Assembly (NCBI GenBank): GCA_016781885.1
Contig: JADDPM010000052.1
Coordinates: 1 to 9,663, forward strand
Reading direction: 5' to 3'
Length of the DNA: 9,663 nucleotides
Source of the DNA: Rubrobacter sp.
GTDB taxonomy: Bacteria > Actinomycetota > Rubrobacteria > Rubrobacterales > Rubrobacteraceae
Below the pieces are notes generated by a model. The model had not been told where the DNA came from. It worked only from the letters and a program-made list of their open reading frames with translations, and did not search any database. This document shows, piece after piece, positions 1 to 6,739 of this stretch. Positions within the stretch are counted from its first letter, which is position 1. Each line of letters begins with the position of its first letter. Made by a program: the position numbers and the translations under genes.

Positions 1-291
1 GACCTCCGGGAAGCCCACCTTGAGAGAGCGGACCTTAGTTTTTCCTTCCTGAGAGGAACCGACCTCGCAGGGAGCCATCTTGAGGAAGCGAAACTTATTA
101 GAACCGACCTCGAAGAAGCGAACCTTAGGGGAGCATTCCTACACGGAGCTGACCTCAGGGCTGCCGCAGGGCTCACCCAGGAAGAGATTGAAATGACGTA
201 TGGGAATTGGAAAACCAAGTTCCCAGAAGGCATTAACCGTCCAGCGTCTTGGGCCGAGAGACCCCAAGAACAACCGAACGGGGACGAATAG
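1..291 (+). CDS. Pentapeptide-repeat protein, C-terminal part (5' end outside window)
   Basis: Frame 1 is open from the first base to a TAG at 289-291 and gives 96 residues. The first 55 are eleven consecutive five-residue repeats of the A(D/N)LXX type (for example DLREA, HLERA, DLEEA, NLRGA, DLRAA), which fold as a right-handed quadrilateral beta-helix in this family. The last 41 residues form a non-repeat tail beginning GLTQEEIEMTYGNWKTKFPE and including RPASW; this resembles a tail I recall as common in bacterial pentapeptide proteins. The start and any N-terminal domain lie outside the window. Family members range from DNA-mimicking gyrase protectors to proteins of unknown role, and nothing here assigns a function. 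The gene converges on ispG and is less GC-rich (about 56% by hand count over bases 1-300) than the operon genes, so it is probably an independent accessory gene. Confidence 0.9.
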   Translation, partial: DLREAHLERADLSFSFLRGTDLAGSHLEEAKLIRTDLEEANLRGAFLHGADLRAAAGLTQEEIEMTYGNWKTKFPEGINRPASWAERPQEQPNGDE

Positions 292-339
292 ACACGCCCC
301 CACGTGTCGGAGTTCTCTTCGGCCTAATTCCCGAGAATT
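291..339 (+). terminator. Weak hairpins between convergent genes, possible terminator
   Basis: Immediately after the pentapeptide-gene stop, GACACG (291-296) can pair with CGTGTC (303-308) around a six-base loop, followed by a pyrimidine-rich stretch. A second small stem, AATTC (326-330) with GAATT (335-339), follows and ends in TTTCT. Neither has a classical GC-rich stem plus long T run, so this is only a candidate. On the other strand TAAAGC (389-394) can pair with GCTTTA (364-369) downstream of ispG, again without a T tract. The rest of the 292-402 gap shows no coding signal; it also contains one copy of a 17-base repeat. Confidence 0.3.
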
Positions 340-356
340 TCTAGCCCCGGAAGCCC
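340..356. repeat. 17-base exact repeat, copy 1
   Basis: The sequence TCTAGCCCCGGAAGCCC occurs here, in the gap between the pentapeptide gene and ispG, and again at 6741-6757 at the tsf/pyrH junction, in the same orientation. Flanking bases differ on both sides. Both copies lie at gene junctions. Too little is visible to assign a class of element. Confidence 0.6.
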
Positions 357-402
357 AACGACGTAAAGCTCCTGCGAAATCACCAAACGCTTTAACTAGA
401 TG

Positions 403-1476
403 TTACTTCCAGCCGTCCTTCTGTATTTCCTCGAAGAGGGCGTCGAAGATCTCGTCGCGTCCGACCTTGCGCAACGGCTTGCCCTTGGAGAAGATCACAC
501 CGTCGTCCTTGCCGCCGGCTACACCGTAGTCCGCGTCCCTAGCCTCGCCGGGACCGTTGACGATGCAGCCCATGACTGCGACGGTGAAGTGGTCCTCGTA
601 GGGCTTGAGCGCATCCTCGACCCGGGCGGCCATGCCGATGACGTCGAAGCCGAGAGTGCGAGCGCAGCTCGGACAGGCGATGACGTTGGGGCCGCGGTGG
701 CGGAGGTTGAGGGCGGAGAGGATCTGGTACGCCACCGGTATCTCCTCGACCGGGTCCTCGGCGAGCGAGATTCGGATGGTGTCACCGATACCGTAGGGGA
801 GGAGCTGGCCCAGGGCCGCAGCGCTCTTTATGGCGCCGGGAAGCTTGGTGCCGGCCTCCGTGACGCCGAGGTGCAAGGGGGCATCGGAGTGCTTGCGGAA
901 CTCCCTGTTTGCCTCGACCATCTCGGGCACGTGGCTCGCCTTGAGCGAGACCTTGAAGTCCTTGAAGCCCATCTCCTCGGCGAGCTCCACCTTCTGCAAG
1001 GCGCTCGACACCAGAGCCTCGGCCTTCGGGAGGTCCCAGTACTTCTTCTCGACGGAGCCGGAGTTGACGCCGATGCGCATCGTAACGCCGGTCTCCATGC
1101 ACTTCTCTATAACGGCCCGATACCGGTCGTTGCCGCCGATGTTGCCGGGGTTGATGCGCACGCAGGCCGCCCCGGCGTCGGCGGCGCCCAACGCCATCCG
1201 GTAGTCGAAGTGGATGTCGGCGATCAGAGGGACCGGCGTGCGCCAGACGACCTCCTTGAAGCCGGCGAGCGCCTTCGAGCCGTTTACCGAGACGCGCACG
1301 AGGTCGGCGCCCGCGGCGTTGAGGTCGTAGACCTGTTGGACGGTCGCCTCGACGTCGGAGGTATTAGTGTTAGTCATGGACTGAACGGCCACCTGCGCGC
1401 CGCCGCCTATGGGTACGCCGCCGACGGTTATCTGACGGCTGGTGATCGGGCGCTCCTGTACGATTGCCTCTGTCAT
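403..1476 (-). CDS. ispG: 4-hydroxy-3-methylbut-2-enyl diphosphate synthase (MEP pathway, Fe-S enzyme)
   Basis: IspG (GcpE) reductively opens methylerythritol cyclodiphosphate to HMBPP, the second-last step of the MEP isoprenoid pathway, in the cytoplasm. The 357-residue product has the typical length of the compact bacterial form: a TIM barrel followed by a ferredoxin-reductase-like domain. The barrel has VQSMTNTNTSDVEAT, ADIHFDYRMAL and RINPGNIGG. The Fe-S domain has CPSCARTLGFD (Cys 268 and 271) and MGCIVNGPGEARDADYG (Cys 304, Glu 308), the usual three cysteines plus one glutamate that hold the 4Fe-4S cluster. I place the start at ATG 1474-1476, which has GGGAG four bases upstream and leaves a 16-base gap after rseP. 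A longer frame from 1545 would overlap rseP by about 50 bases and adds unconserved residues. It is the last gene of the run; dxr of the same pathway lies two genes upstream. Confidence 0.97.
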   Translation of the reverse strand: MTEAIVQERPITSRQITVGGVPIGGGAQVAVQSMTNTNTSDVEATVQQVYDLNAAGADLVRVSVNGSKALAGFKEVVWRTPVPLIADIHFDYRMALGAADAGAACVRINPGNIGGNDRYRAVIEKCMETGVTMRIGVNSGSVEKKYWDLPKAEALVSSALQKVELAEEMGFKDFKVSLKASHVPEMVEANREFRKHSDAPLHLGVTEAGTKLPGAIKSAAALGQLLPYGIGDTIRISLAEDPVEEIPVAYQILSALNLRHRGPNVIACPSCARTLGFDVIGMAARVEDALKPYEDHFTVAVMGCIVNGPGEARDADYGVAGGKDDGVIFSKGKPLRKVGRDEIFDALFEEIQKDGWK

Positions 1477-1480
1477 GCCA

Positions 1481-1485
1481 CTCCC
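1481..1485 (-). promoter_or_regulatory. Shine-Dalgarno supporting the ispG start at 1476
   Basis: GGGAG on the minus strand, four bases before the ATG at 1474-1476. It lies in the short gap after the rseP stop and favours this start over the upstream in-frame ATG at 1545. Confidence 0.55.
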
Positions 1486-1492
1486 AACTTTT

Positions 1493-2560
1493 CTACGGAT
1501 CGGGGATAAACGGTTGTCCGGTGAAGATTTTACTAAGGTCTGCATAGGTTGCGAAAACGAAGAGCATAAGTATTAACGCGAGCCCGAAGGCCGCGACCTT
1601 TGCCACCGTCTCCGCGCTGACCGGCCTCCCCAACACCTTCTCAGCCGCTATAAAGAACAGGTGCCCCCCATCGAGCGGCAATATGGGAAGCAAGTTGAAG
1701 ACGGCCAAGTTGAGGCTTATGAGAGCGAGCAGCCCCGCAAAGCTCTGCGCACCCTGCGAAGCCACGTCGCTGCTCACCCCCACCACTCCTATAGGGCTGG
1801 AGACGGAATCGTAGAAGCTGATGTCACCAGCCACTAACTGTCCGATGAACCACCCGAAGAGCCCGATCGTCTGCACAGTCTTCTCCATCCCGAGCCCCAG
1901 AGCCTGAAGCGGCCCATAGGTCTCATCGGAGAGCCTGGGCTGCACCCCTACCAGTGCTCTTTCCGGGTTCCGCTCGTCGGCGGTCAGCGCCCCTGAGAAT
2001 TCCTCCCGTTCTCCGCCGCGCTCCGCGACGAGCTCGACCTCCTCCCCCGGACTCCGGGCTTCTACGGCCTGCTGGAACTGCCCCCAATCTTCGATCTTCT
2101 GCCCATCCACCGAGACGATGCGGTCCCCCTCCTGCAAGCCGACCTGCTCGGCGAGAGACCCTGGGACGACCGACTCTACCTCCGTGGTCGGAGGCGACAC
2201 GCCCATGAACAAGACGGCGAATATGACGACCGCCGCCAACAGGTTCGCGAACGGCCCCGCGAAGATGATGACCGCCCGCCGCCAGGCCGGCTTCGAAGGG
2301 TACGCATAGGGCCCGAACTCGCCCGTCTCCTTCTCTACGCTCGCCATCCCCTCCATCCCCTCCATCTTGGCGAACCCGCCGAGGAGTATTATGCGGAATG
2401 AATAGACTGTTTTGCCGATCTTCTTCTTTATGAGGGCGGGGCCGAAGCCGACGCCGAACTCGGGGACGTGAACGCCCATTGCTTTAGCGGCGAGCATGTG
2501 GCCGAGCTCGTGGATGACTATAAGGGCTATAAGGCCGAGGATGGCTACAAGGATCGTCAT
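1493..2560 (-). CDS. rseP: Site-2 membrane zinc metalloprotease, RseP/RasP family, with PDZ domain
   Basis: This is an intramembrane protease of the M50 family. Such enzymes cut transmembrane segments of anti-sigma factors and leftover signal peptides inside the plasma membrane. The 355-residue product has its zinc motif HELGH at residues 17-21 in the first membrane helix and the second active-site motif, NLLPILPLDGGH, around 289-300. A conserved glycine-rich strand (ILLGGFAKMEG) lies near 58-68. Further hydrophobic helices lie near 96-120, 275-292 and 318-340. One PDZ domain fits about 122-195 (PGSLAEQVGLQEGDRIVSVD), where Gram-negative RseP has two. ATG 2558-2560 overlaps the dxr stop (ATGA), so translation is probably coupled; AAGGA lies about seven bases upstream. 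The substrate is not visible here; the sigma factor at the right edge has no anti-sigma partner in the window. Confidence 0.95.
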   Translation of the reverse strand: MTILVAILGLIALIVIHELGHMLAAKAMGVHVPEFGVGFGPALIKKKIGKTVYSFRIILLGGFAKMEGMEGMASVEKETGEFGPYAYPSKPAWRRAVIIFAGPFANLLAAVVIFAVLFMGVSPPTTEVESVVPGSLAEQVGLQEGDRIVSVDGQKIEDWGQFQQAVEARSPGEEVELVAERGGEREEFSGALTADERNPERALVGVQPRLSDETYGPLQALGLGMEKTVQTIGLFGWFIGQLVAGDISFYDSVSSPIGVVGVSSDVASQGAQSFAGLLALISLNLAVFNLLPILPLDGGHLFFIAAEKVLGRPVSAETVAKVAAFGLALILMLFVFATYADLSKIFTGQPFIPDP

Positions 2561-3699
2561 CGTGTATTCCTTACCACTTTCTCCGCCTTTTCGCGGGCCC
2601 AGCGGTCCGCGTTCTCTATAGCCTGCATGTTATCCATCGCACCGAGATCCGGCACAGCCCCGAGAACCTCCTCAACGATATCCGCTATACCCAAGAATTC
2701 TATACCCTGGTCAAGGAAGGCTCCCACGGCGACCTCGTTCGCCGCGTTCAAAACCACCGGATGCGCCCCACCGAGCCGTCCGGCTTCTACGGCGAGCGGC
2801 AGGCACCGGAACACGTCGCTTTGGGGCTCCTCGAACGTCCACGTCGCGTCTTTGAATCCGACCGGCTCCGCCCCGACCTCCACCCTCTCGGGGTAGAGGA
2901 TGCCGTAGGAGATCGGGAGGCGCATGTCCGGGAGCGCCGCGTGCAGTATTACCGAGCCGTCCACGAAGAGGACGCCGCCATGCACGACCGACTGGCGGTG
3001 TACGGCGACCCGGATCTCGTCATAGGAGACGCCGAAGAGGTGGTGAGCCTCTATCGCTTCGAGGCCCTTGTTCATCATGGTCGCGGAGTCCACCGTAATT
3101 TTTGGCCCCATCCGCCACGTCGGGTGCTTCAACGCCTCCTCCGGCCCCGTTCCTGCGAGCTCCGCCTTCGTGCGCCCGAAGAACGGTCCGCCCGAGGCTG
3201 TCAACAGAATCTCGCGCACCTCCCCCTCGCTCCTCCCCGCGAGGCACTGGAAGATCGCCGAATGCTCCGAGTCCACGGGAATCAGGTCTTTGCCGGTGCT
3301 CTCCGCAAGCCGCATCACCCAGTCACCGCCCGCGACGAGGGACTCCTTGTTGGCGAGGGCAACCATGTTACCCGCCTCCAGCGCCTCGACCGTGGCGGCG
3401 AGGCCCGCGTAGCCAACGATGCCGTTCAGGACGACGTCGGCGGGCGCGGCGGCAAGCGCGGCGGCGGCACCGGGTCCCGTGATCCGCTCGACGGGCAGGT
3501 CTTCGAGGGTGTCGGCCTCGCCGCTTTCAAGAGCGACGTGGGCGGGCCGGAACTCTTCCGCTTGCTCCCTGAGCTTCTTCGCGTCGCTGTTGGCGGAGAG
3601 GCCGACGACCTCAAAGCGCTCCCGGTGGGAGCGGACGACGTCGAGGGCCTGGAGGCCGATGCTGCCGGTGGAGCCGAGGATGGTGAGGCGTCGCTTCAA
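2557..3699 (-). CDS. dxr: 1-deoxy-D-xylulose 5-phosphate reductoisomerase
   Basis: DXR converts DXP to methylerythritol 4-phosphate with NADPH, the first committed step of the MEP pathway, in the cytoplasm. At 380 residues it has the normal length. The N-terminal Rossmann fold carries GSTGSIG (residues 9-15) for NADPH. The catalytic domain shows ALANKESLV (115-122), the metal ligands Asp143 and Glu145 in PVDSEHSAIFQ, the flexible loop and substrate region with LTASGGPFF and HPTWRMGPKITVDSATMMNK (192-211), and Glu214 as the third ligand. The C-terminal helical domain follows from about 310. The start is TTG, preceded by GAGGTGA, which overlaps the cdsA stop only eight bases upstream, so coupling to cdsA is likely. 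All key residues are present, so fosmidomycin-type inhibition would be expected from family knowledge. Confidence 0.97.
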   Translation of the reverse strand: MKRRLTILGSTGSIGLQALDVVRSHRERFEVVGLSANSDAKKLREQAEEFRPAHVALESGEADTLEDLPVERITGPGAAAALAAAPADVVLNGIVGYAGLAATVEALEAGNMVALANKESLVAGGDWVMRLAESTGKDLIPVDSEHSAIFQCLAGRSEGEVREILLTASGGPFFGRTKAELAGTGPEEALKHPTWRMGPKITVDSATMMNKGLEAIEAHHLFGVSYDEIRVAVHRQSVVHGGVLFVDGSVILHAALPDMRLPISYGILYPERVEVGAEPVGFKDATWTFEEPQSDVFRCLPLAVEAGRLGGAHPVVLNAANEVAVGAFLDQGIEFLGIADIVEEVLGAVPDLGAMDNMQAIENADRWAREKAEKVVRNTR

Positions 3700-3702
3700 A
3701 GG

Positions 3703-3709
3703 TCACCTC
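3703..3709 (-). promoter_or_regulatory. Shine-Dalgarno for the TTG start of dxr
   Basis: GAGGTGA on the minus strand, overlapping the TGA stop of cdsA, with its GAGG core six bases before the TTG at 3697-3699. It supports the non-ATG start. Confidence 0.6.
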
Positions 3710-4484
3710 ACATCAGGTAGAGGATGTAGAAGTAGTACACGGCGGGGGCTGTGAAGAGCAGGCTGTCGATCCGGTCGAGGAGGCCGCCGTGTCCGGGCAG
3801 GGCGCGGCCGAGGTCCTTGAGGTCTAGGATGCGCTTGAGGACGGACTCGAACAGGTCGCCCGCCTGGCTGAGAACCGAGACCGCCGCCCCCGCTAACACC
3901 GCCGCGAGGGGGCTCAAATCCAGGAAGAGATAGGTAAAGTAGCCTACGGCCGCCGCCGTAAGCAGGAGGCCCCCTACGGCGCCCTCAATGGTCTTCTTCG
4001 GGCTCAGGGCGGGGAAGAGCGGGTGGCGGCCGAAGAGGCGGCCGGCGAAATACGCGCCGGCGTCGGAGATCCAGGGTCCAACCACCGCGACGATAATCAG
4101 GTACCTCCCGCCGGTTACGTCCCACATCAGGCCGAGGTGCGCGAGCGGTGCGCCGACCCAGAGCCCCATCAACAGGAGGGCTAGCAGAGCTCTCAAGGTC
4201 CGGTAGTCGGGCTTCGCGGAGAGCCAGAAGAGCGACCACGGCAGATTCAGAAAGACCCCCGCAAGTGCACCTGTCAGGCCGTAGGGAATCGAGAGCAACA
4301 CCGGGAGCGCTCCCGATCCCAGAGCCGCCGGGAACGGCAGCGGTTCGAGGGCCCGGGCCAACTCCTGGGCGGCGCGGGCGACCAGGAGGACGATCACGGC
4401 CAGCACGGCCCACCTGCCCAGCATCAGGGCGCCCACGACCACGGGCGCTAGTACCAGGGCCGTGACGACGCGCCACCGGAGCAC
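3708..4484 (-). CDS. cdsA: Phosphatidate cytidylyltransferase (CDP-diacylglycerol synthase)
   Basis: CdsA makes CDP-diacylglycerol from phosphatidate and CTP in the plasma membrane, the branch point for phosphatidylglycerol, cardiolipin and phosphatidylinositol. The 258-residue protein is strongly hydrophobic, with about seven or eight possible membrane helices. Its C-terminal signature spans residues 206-243: SQAGDLFESVLKRILDLKD followed by LPGHGGLLDRIDSLL, carrying the conserved metal-binding aspartates. The more central ISDAGAYFAGRLFGRHP and SPKKTIEGAVGG are also typical. The start is GTG at 4482-4484, 19 bases after the uppS stop, with only a weak AGAGG close to it, so translation may depend on coupling to uppS. 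Length is near the family norm. Position between uppS and dxr is the usual one for this gene. Confidence 0.96.
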   Translation of the reverse strand: MLRWRVVTALVLAPVVVGALMLGRWAVLAVIVLLVARAAQELARALEPLPFPAALGSGALPVLLSIPYGLTGALAGVFLNLPWSLFWLSAKPDYRTLRALLALLLMGLWVGAPLAHLGLMWDVTGGRYLIIVAVVGPWISDAGAYFAGRLFGRHPLFPALSPKKTIEGAVGGLLLTAAAVGYFTYLFLDLSPLAAVLAGAAVSVLSQAGDLFESVLKRILDLKDLGRALPGHGGLLDRIDSLLFTAPAVYYFYILYLM

Positions 4485-4503
4485 GGCCTCTGCGGCCTTC
4501 TCT

Positions 4504-5241
4504 CTAGGCCCCGCCGCGGCGCCTGGAACGAGCCGCGAAGGAGGCGATGGCCCGGCGGAACTCCTCCGGGGAGAAGTCCGGCCAAAGCGTCTCGGTTACG
4601 TAGAACTCGGCGTAGGCTATCTGCCAAAGCAGGAAGTTCGAGACCCTGAGCTCCCCGCTCGTCCGGATCACGAGATCCACCTCGGGCACCTCGGGCGCGT
4701 AGAGGTAGGAGGCGAACGTGGCCTCGTTCACCTCACTAGGCGAGAGCCCATCCTCTATCATGCGCCGCGCCGCGTCCACGAGTTCCGCCCGCCCTCCATA
4801 GTTGAGCGCGACGTATACGTCGAGCTTATCGTTGTCCCGGGTCAACTCCTCGGCCTCCCGGATGGCCTCCTGCACGTCCTCCGGCAGACACCACCGGCGG
4901 CCCAGGAATCGCAGCCGCGCACCGCGCTCGTTGAGCTCCGGCACCTTTCCCCTCGCCGTCTCCAGGAAGAGCGACATGAGCGAGTCAACCTCGTACTCGG
5001 AGCGGCTCCAGTTCTCCGTAGAGAAAGCATAGAGCGTGAGGGCCTCGACGCCAGCCTCGCCGGCGGCCTCCAGGAGCGGGGTGAGTACCGCGACCCCCGC
5101 ACGATGCCCGGCGACACGGGGCAGCCAGCGCTGCTTCGCCCAACGGCCATTGCCGTCCATTATGATAGCGACGTGGCGGGGCGTGTTCTTCGGATCGAAC
5201 GGGGCCAGGACCTGGCCTCTTGAGTCCCGTACGGGGTCCAT
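4504..5241 (-). CDS. uppS: Isoprenyl (undecaprenyl) diphosphate synthase, cis type
   Basis: This cis-prenyltransferase elongates farnesyl diphosphate with isopentenyl diphosphate to the long carrier lipid used for peptidoglycan and wall polymers; in actinomycetes the product may be decaprenyl. The 245 residues carry all family signatures: HVAIIMDGNGRWAKQR (23-38, catalytic Asp29), GHRAG (45-49), YAFSTENWSR (71-80), NYGGRAEL (147-154) and the C-terminal DLVIRTSGELRVSNFLLWQ (189-207), followed by YAEFYVTETLWPDF. The chosen ATG is the only usual start codon in the frame between the frr stop and the conserved core, but no Shine-Dalgarno precedes it. A stem-loop lies in the 48-base gap to frr. Product chain length cannot be read from sequence by eye; the other cis-prenyltransferase found in actinomycetes would look similar. 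Confidence 0.95.
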   Translation of the reverse strand: MDPVRDSRGQVLAPFDPKNTPRHVAIIMDGNGRWAKQRWLPRVAGHRAGVAVLTPLLEAAGEAGVEALTLYAFSTENWSRSEYEVDSLMSLFLETARGKVPELNERGARLRFLGRRWCLPEDVQEAIREAEELTRDNDKLDVYVALNYGGRAELVDAARRMIEDGLSPSEVNEATFASYLYAPEVPEVDLVIRTSGELRVSNFLLWQIAYAEFYVTETLWPDFSPEEFRRAIASFAARSRRRGGA

Positions 5242-5261
5242 CGGCGAGGGAGAATTAGAGA

Positions 5262-5287
5262 CCTGTTTTCGGGCGGAATTTAACAGG
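5262..5287 (-). other. Possible stem-loop between frr and uppS
   Basis: On the transcript CCUGUU (5282-5287 on the plus strand) can pair with AACAGG (5262-5267). Inside, UUC pairs with GAA around a five-base loop, leaving a three-base bulge. There is no T run after it, so it is not a standard terminator. It sits directly before uppS, which lacks a visible ribosome binding site. It could be a processing or attenuation element, or chance. Confidence 0.25.
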
Positions 5288-5289
5288 GC

Positions 5290-5850
5290 TCAGACCTCAA
5301 GAAGCTCGGCCTCCTTGTCGGCGAGCGCCGAGTCTATCCGCTTTACATACTGGTTGGTGAGCTGCTGAAGCTCGGCCTCCGCCCGACGCTCGTCGTCCTC
5401 GGAGATCTCACCCATCTTCTTGAGCTCCTGGAGGTCACGCATCTCGTCGCGCCGGACGTTCCTTACGGAGACCCTGCCCTCTTCGGCGTAACCGCGGACC
5501 ATGCGTATGAACTGCTTGCGGCGGTCCTCGGTCAACTCCGGGATGGGGAGACGGATGATCTTGCCGTCGTTTTGTGGGTTCAAACCAATATCCGCGTTGT
5601 CTATGGCCCGCTCGATAGCTTTGAGGGTGCCAGGGTCGAACGGGGTCACCGTCAAAAGCCTCGGCTCGGGGACGCCGACATTCGCAACACTCCTCAGGGG
5701 CATCTTCGAACCGTAAGCCTCTACCTCGACACGGTCCAGGATGGCGGGGTTCGCCCGTCCCGTGCGAACGGTCGAAAACTCCCGTCGGACCGAGTCCAGG
5801 GCGCCCTGCATCCGGCGCTCGGCCGCCGTTAGGTCAACGATGTCGGACAT
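5290..5850 (-). CDS. frr: Ribosome recycling factor
   Basis: RRF splits post-termination ribosomes together with EF-G and IF3. The 186-residue product has the standard length of about 185. It shows the expected two-domain layout: a three-helix bundle formed by the N-terminal helix (ALDSVRREFSTVRTGRANPA) and the two long C-terminal helices (LTEDRRKQFIRMVRGYAEEG to the end), with domain II inserted at about 30-105 (VEAYGSKMPLRSVANVGVPE, LTVTPFDPGTLKAIERAI). A GTG directly before ATG would add one residue; I prefer ATG 5848-5850 because GGAGGAG lies six bases from it and only three from the GTG. It is separated from pyrH by an AT-rich gap with a candidate promoter, so it may have its own transcript besides reading through from rpsB. 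Confidence 0.97.
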   Translation of the reverse strand: MSDIVDLTAAERRMQGALDSVRREFSTVRTGRANPAILDRVEVEAYGSKMPLRSVANVGVPEPRLLTVTPFDPGTLKAIERAIDNADIGLNPQNDGKIIRLPIPELTEDRRKQFIRMVRGYAEEGRVSVRNVRRDEMRDLQELKKMGEISEDDERRAEAELQQLTNQYVKRIDSALADKEAELLEV

Positions 5851-5856
5851 CACATT

Positions 5857-5863
5857 CTCCTCC
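5857..5863 (-). promoter_or_regulatory. Strong Shine-Dalgarno of frr
   Basis: GGAGGAG on the minus strand, six bases before ATG 5848-5850. It is the best-matching ribosome binding site in the window and decides between the adjacent GTG and ATG. Confidence 0.75.
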
Positions 5864-5888
5864 GCCCAGCTCCGCCTGCAAACGTGTT

Positions 5889-5917
5889 TTTACAAGATCT
5901 TCATAACACTCGTGCAA
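5889..5917 (-). promoter_or_regulatory. Candidate internal promoter upstream of frr
   Basis: In the roughly 100-base gap between pyrH and frr the minus strand reads TTGCAC (5912-5917), a 17-base spacer, then TGTAAA (5889-5894). These are three-of-six and four-of-six matches to the housekeeping -35 and -10. The surrounding 75 bases are about 43% GC by hand count, clearly lower than the neighbouring genes. Transcription would start near 5882, leaving a short leader before the frr Shine-Dalgarno. Confidence 0.35.
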
Positions 5918-5955
5918 CATTCGGACGACGTCTCGGTAATTTTTCGTGCTCCTGA

Positions 5956-6735
5956 TCAGGATTTCCCTGAATTCCAAACGAGTGAGCCGACTCGCTCGCC
6001 CCGCAGGATGTCGCGCAGGTTGCCATTCTTCAGTATATCGAAAACGACTATCGGCAGGCGCTCCCCGAGGCACAGCGTCGCCGCCGTGTGGTCCATTACG
6101 GCGAGGTTCTTTGAGAGTACGTCCATGTATGTGAGCCGATCTATGCGCGAGGCGTCCGGGTTCGTGCGCGGATCCTTGTCGTAGACCCCGTCCACCCGGT
6201 TCTTTGCCATCAGGAGAGCGTCCGCCCCGATCTCTAAAGCGCGCAGGGCGGCGCCGGTGTCGGTGGTAAAGAACGGGTTCCCAGTACCGGAGGCAAAGAT
6301 CACCACACGCCCCTTCTCCAGATGCCGCATCGCCCGTCGCCTAATGTACGCCTCGGCGACCTCCTGTATCTGTATCGCGGACTGTACGCGGGTCTCGATC
6401 TTGCGCCGCTCCAACGCCGCCTGCAGCGCCAGAGCGTTGATGACGGTCCCGAGCATCGCCATGTAGTCGGCGGTCGCGCCCTCGATTCCCAAAGAGTCGG
6501 CGACCTGCGAGCCGCGGAAAATGTTGCCGCCGCCGACGACTATAGCCAGCTCTGCCCCCGCCTCCTTCGCCTCGACCACCTGGTTTGCGGTCGCGTCGAG
6601 GCTCATGGGGTCTATACCGTAGCCGCCGTCACCCGCGAGGCTCTCGCCCGAGAGCTTCAGGACCACGCGCTTTACGGACCCGAGCTCTGACCCTCCCGCA
6701 GCTCTCTCTCCCCTTGTCGGGGCGGTTTCCTCCAT
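5956..6735 (-). CDS. pyrH: UMP kinase
   Basis: PyrH phosphorylates UMP to UDP with ATP in the cytoplasm and is a hexameric amino-acid-kinase-family enzyme, essential for pyrimidine nucleotides. The 259 residues show KRVVLKLSGESLAGD (22-36, phosphate-binding start), IVVGGGNIFRG (65-75), the UMP site around ATADYMAMLGTVINALAL (87-104), FASGTGNPFFTTDTGAALRA (147-166), and LLMAKNRVDGVYDKDPR (174-190). About 20 non-conserved residues precede the first beta strand. Such extensions are known in actinobacterial PyrH, and no other reasonable start exists downstream, so I keep ATG 6733-6735. The Shine-Dalgarno is poor (AGAGGG two bases from the ATG) and lies in a possible hairpin with the tsf stop. The gap to tsf is 21 bases, so translation is probably coupled. 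Confidence 0.97.
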   Translation of the reverse strand: MEETAPTRGERAAGGSELGSVKRVVLKLSGESLAGDGGYGIDPMSLDATANQVVEAKEAGAELAIVVGGGNIFRGSQVADSLGIEGATADYMAMLGTVINALALQAALERRKIETRVQSAIQIQEVAEAYIRRRAMRHLEKGRVVIFASGTGNPFFTTDTGAALRALEIGADALLMAKNRVDGVYDKDPRTNPDASRIDRLTYMDVLSKNLAVMDHTAATLCLGERLPIVVFDILKNGNLRDILRGERVGSLVWNSGKS

Positions 6736-6739
6736 GGCC

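Noticed and set aside
200..529. Plus-strand frame of 109 codons crossing the pentapeptide/ispG gap
   Set aside because: It overlaps the end of the pentapeptide gene in another frame and runs into antisense ispG; basic, low-complexity product.
400..1509. Long open frame of 369 codons on the plus strand across ispG
   Set aside because: It lies antisense to the whole of ispG, whose motifs are unmistakable. Antisense frames stay open in GC-rich genes with strong third-position GC. The translation shows no recognisable family.
1477..1545. Upstream in-frame ATG of ispG at 1545
   Set aside because: It would overlap rseP by about 50 bases and adds residues unlike the family. ATG 1476 has a Shine-Dalgarno at suitable distance.
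2761..3720. Plus-strand open frame of 319 codons across dxr
   Set aside because: Antisense shadow of dxr caused by codon bias; no motif and no supporting ribosome binding site.
4462..5223. Plus-strand open frame of 253 codons across uppS
   Set aside because: Antisense shadow of uppS with no recognisable domain.
5834..5920. Small frame of 28 codons ahead of and overlapping the frr start, as a possible leader peptide
   Set aside because: No Shine-Dalgarno precedes its ATG, and the candidate promoter would start transcription inside it. It looks like a chance frame.
5950..5961. 12-base perfect palindrome TCCTGATCAGGA at the pyrH stop
   Set aside because: It has no loop, no T run and no second copy, so it is neither a convincing terminator nor a supported operator.
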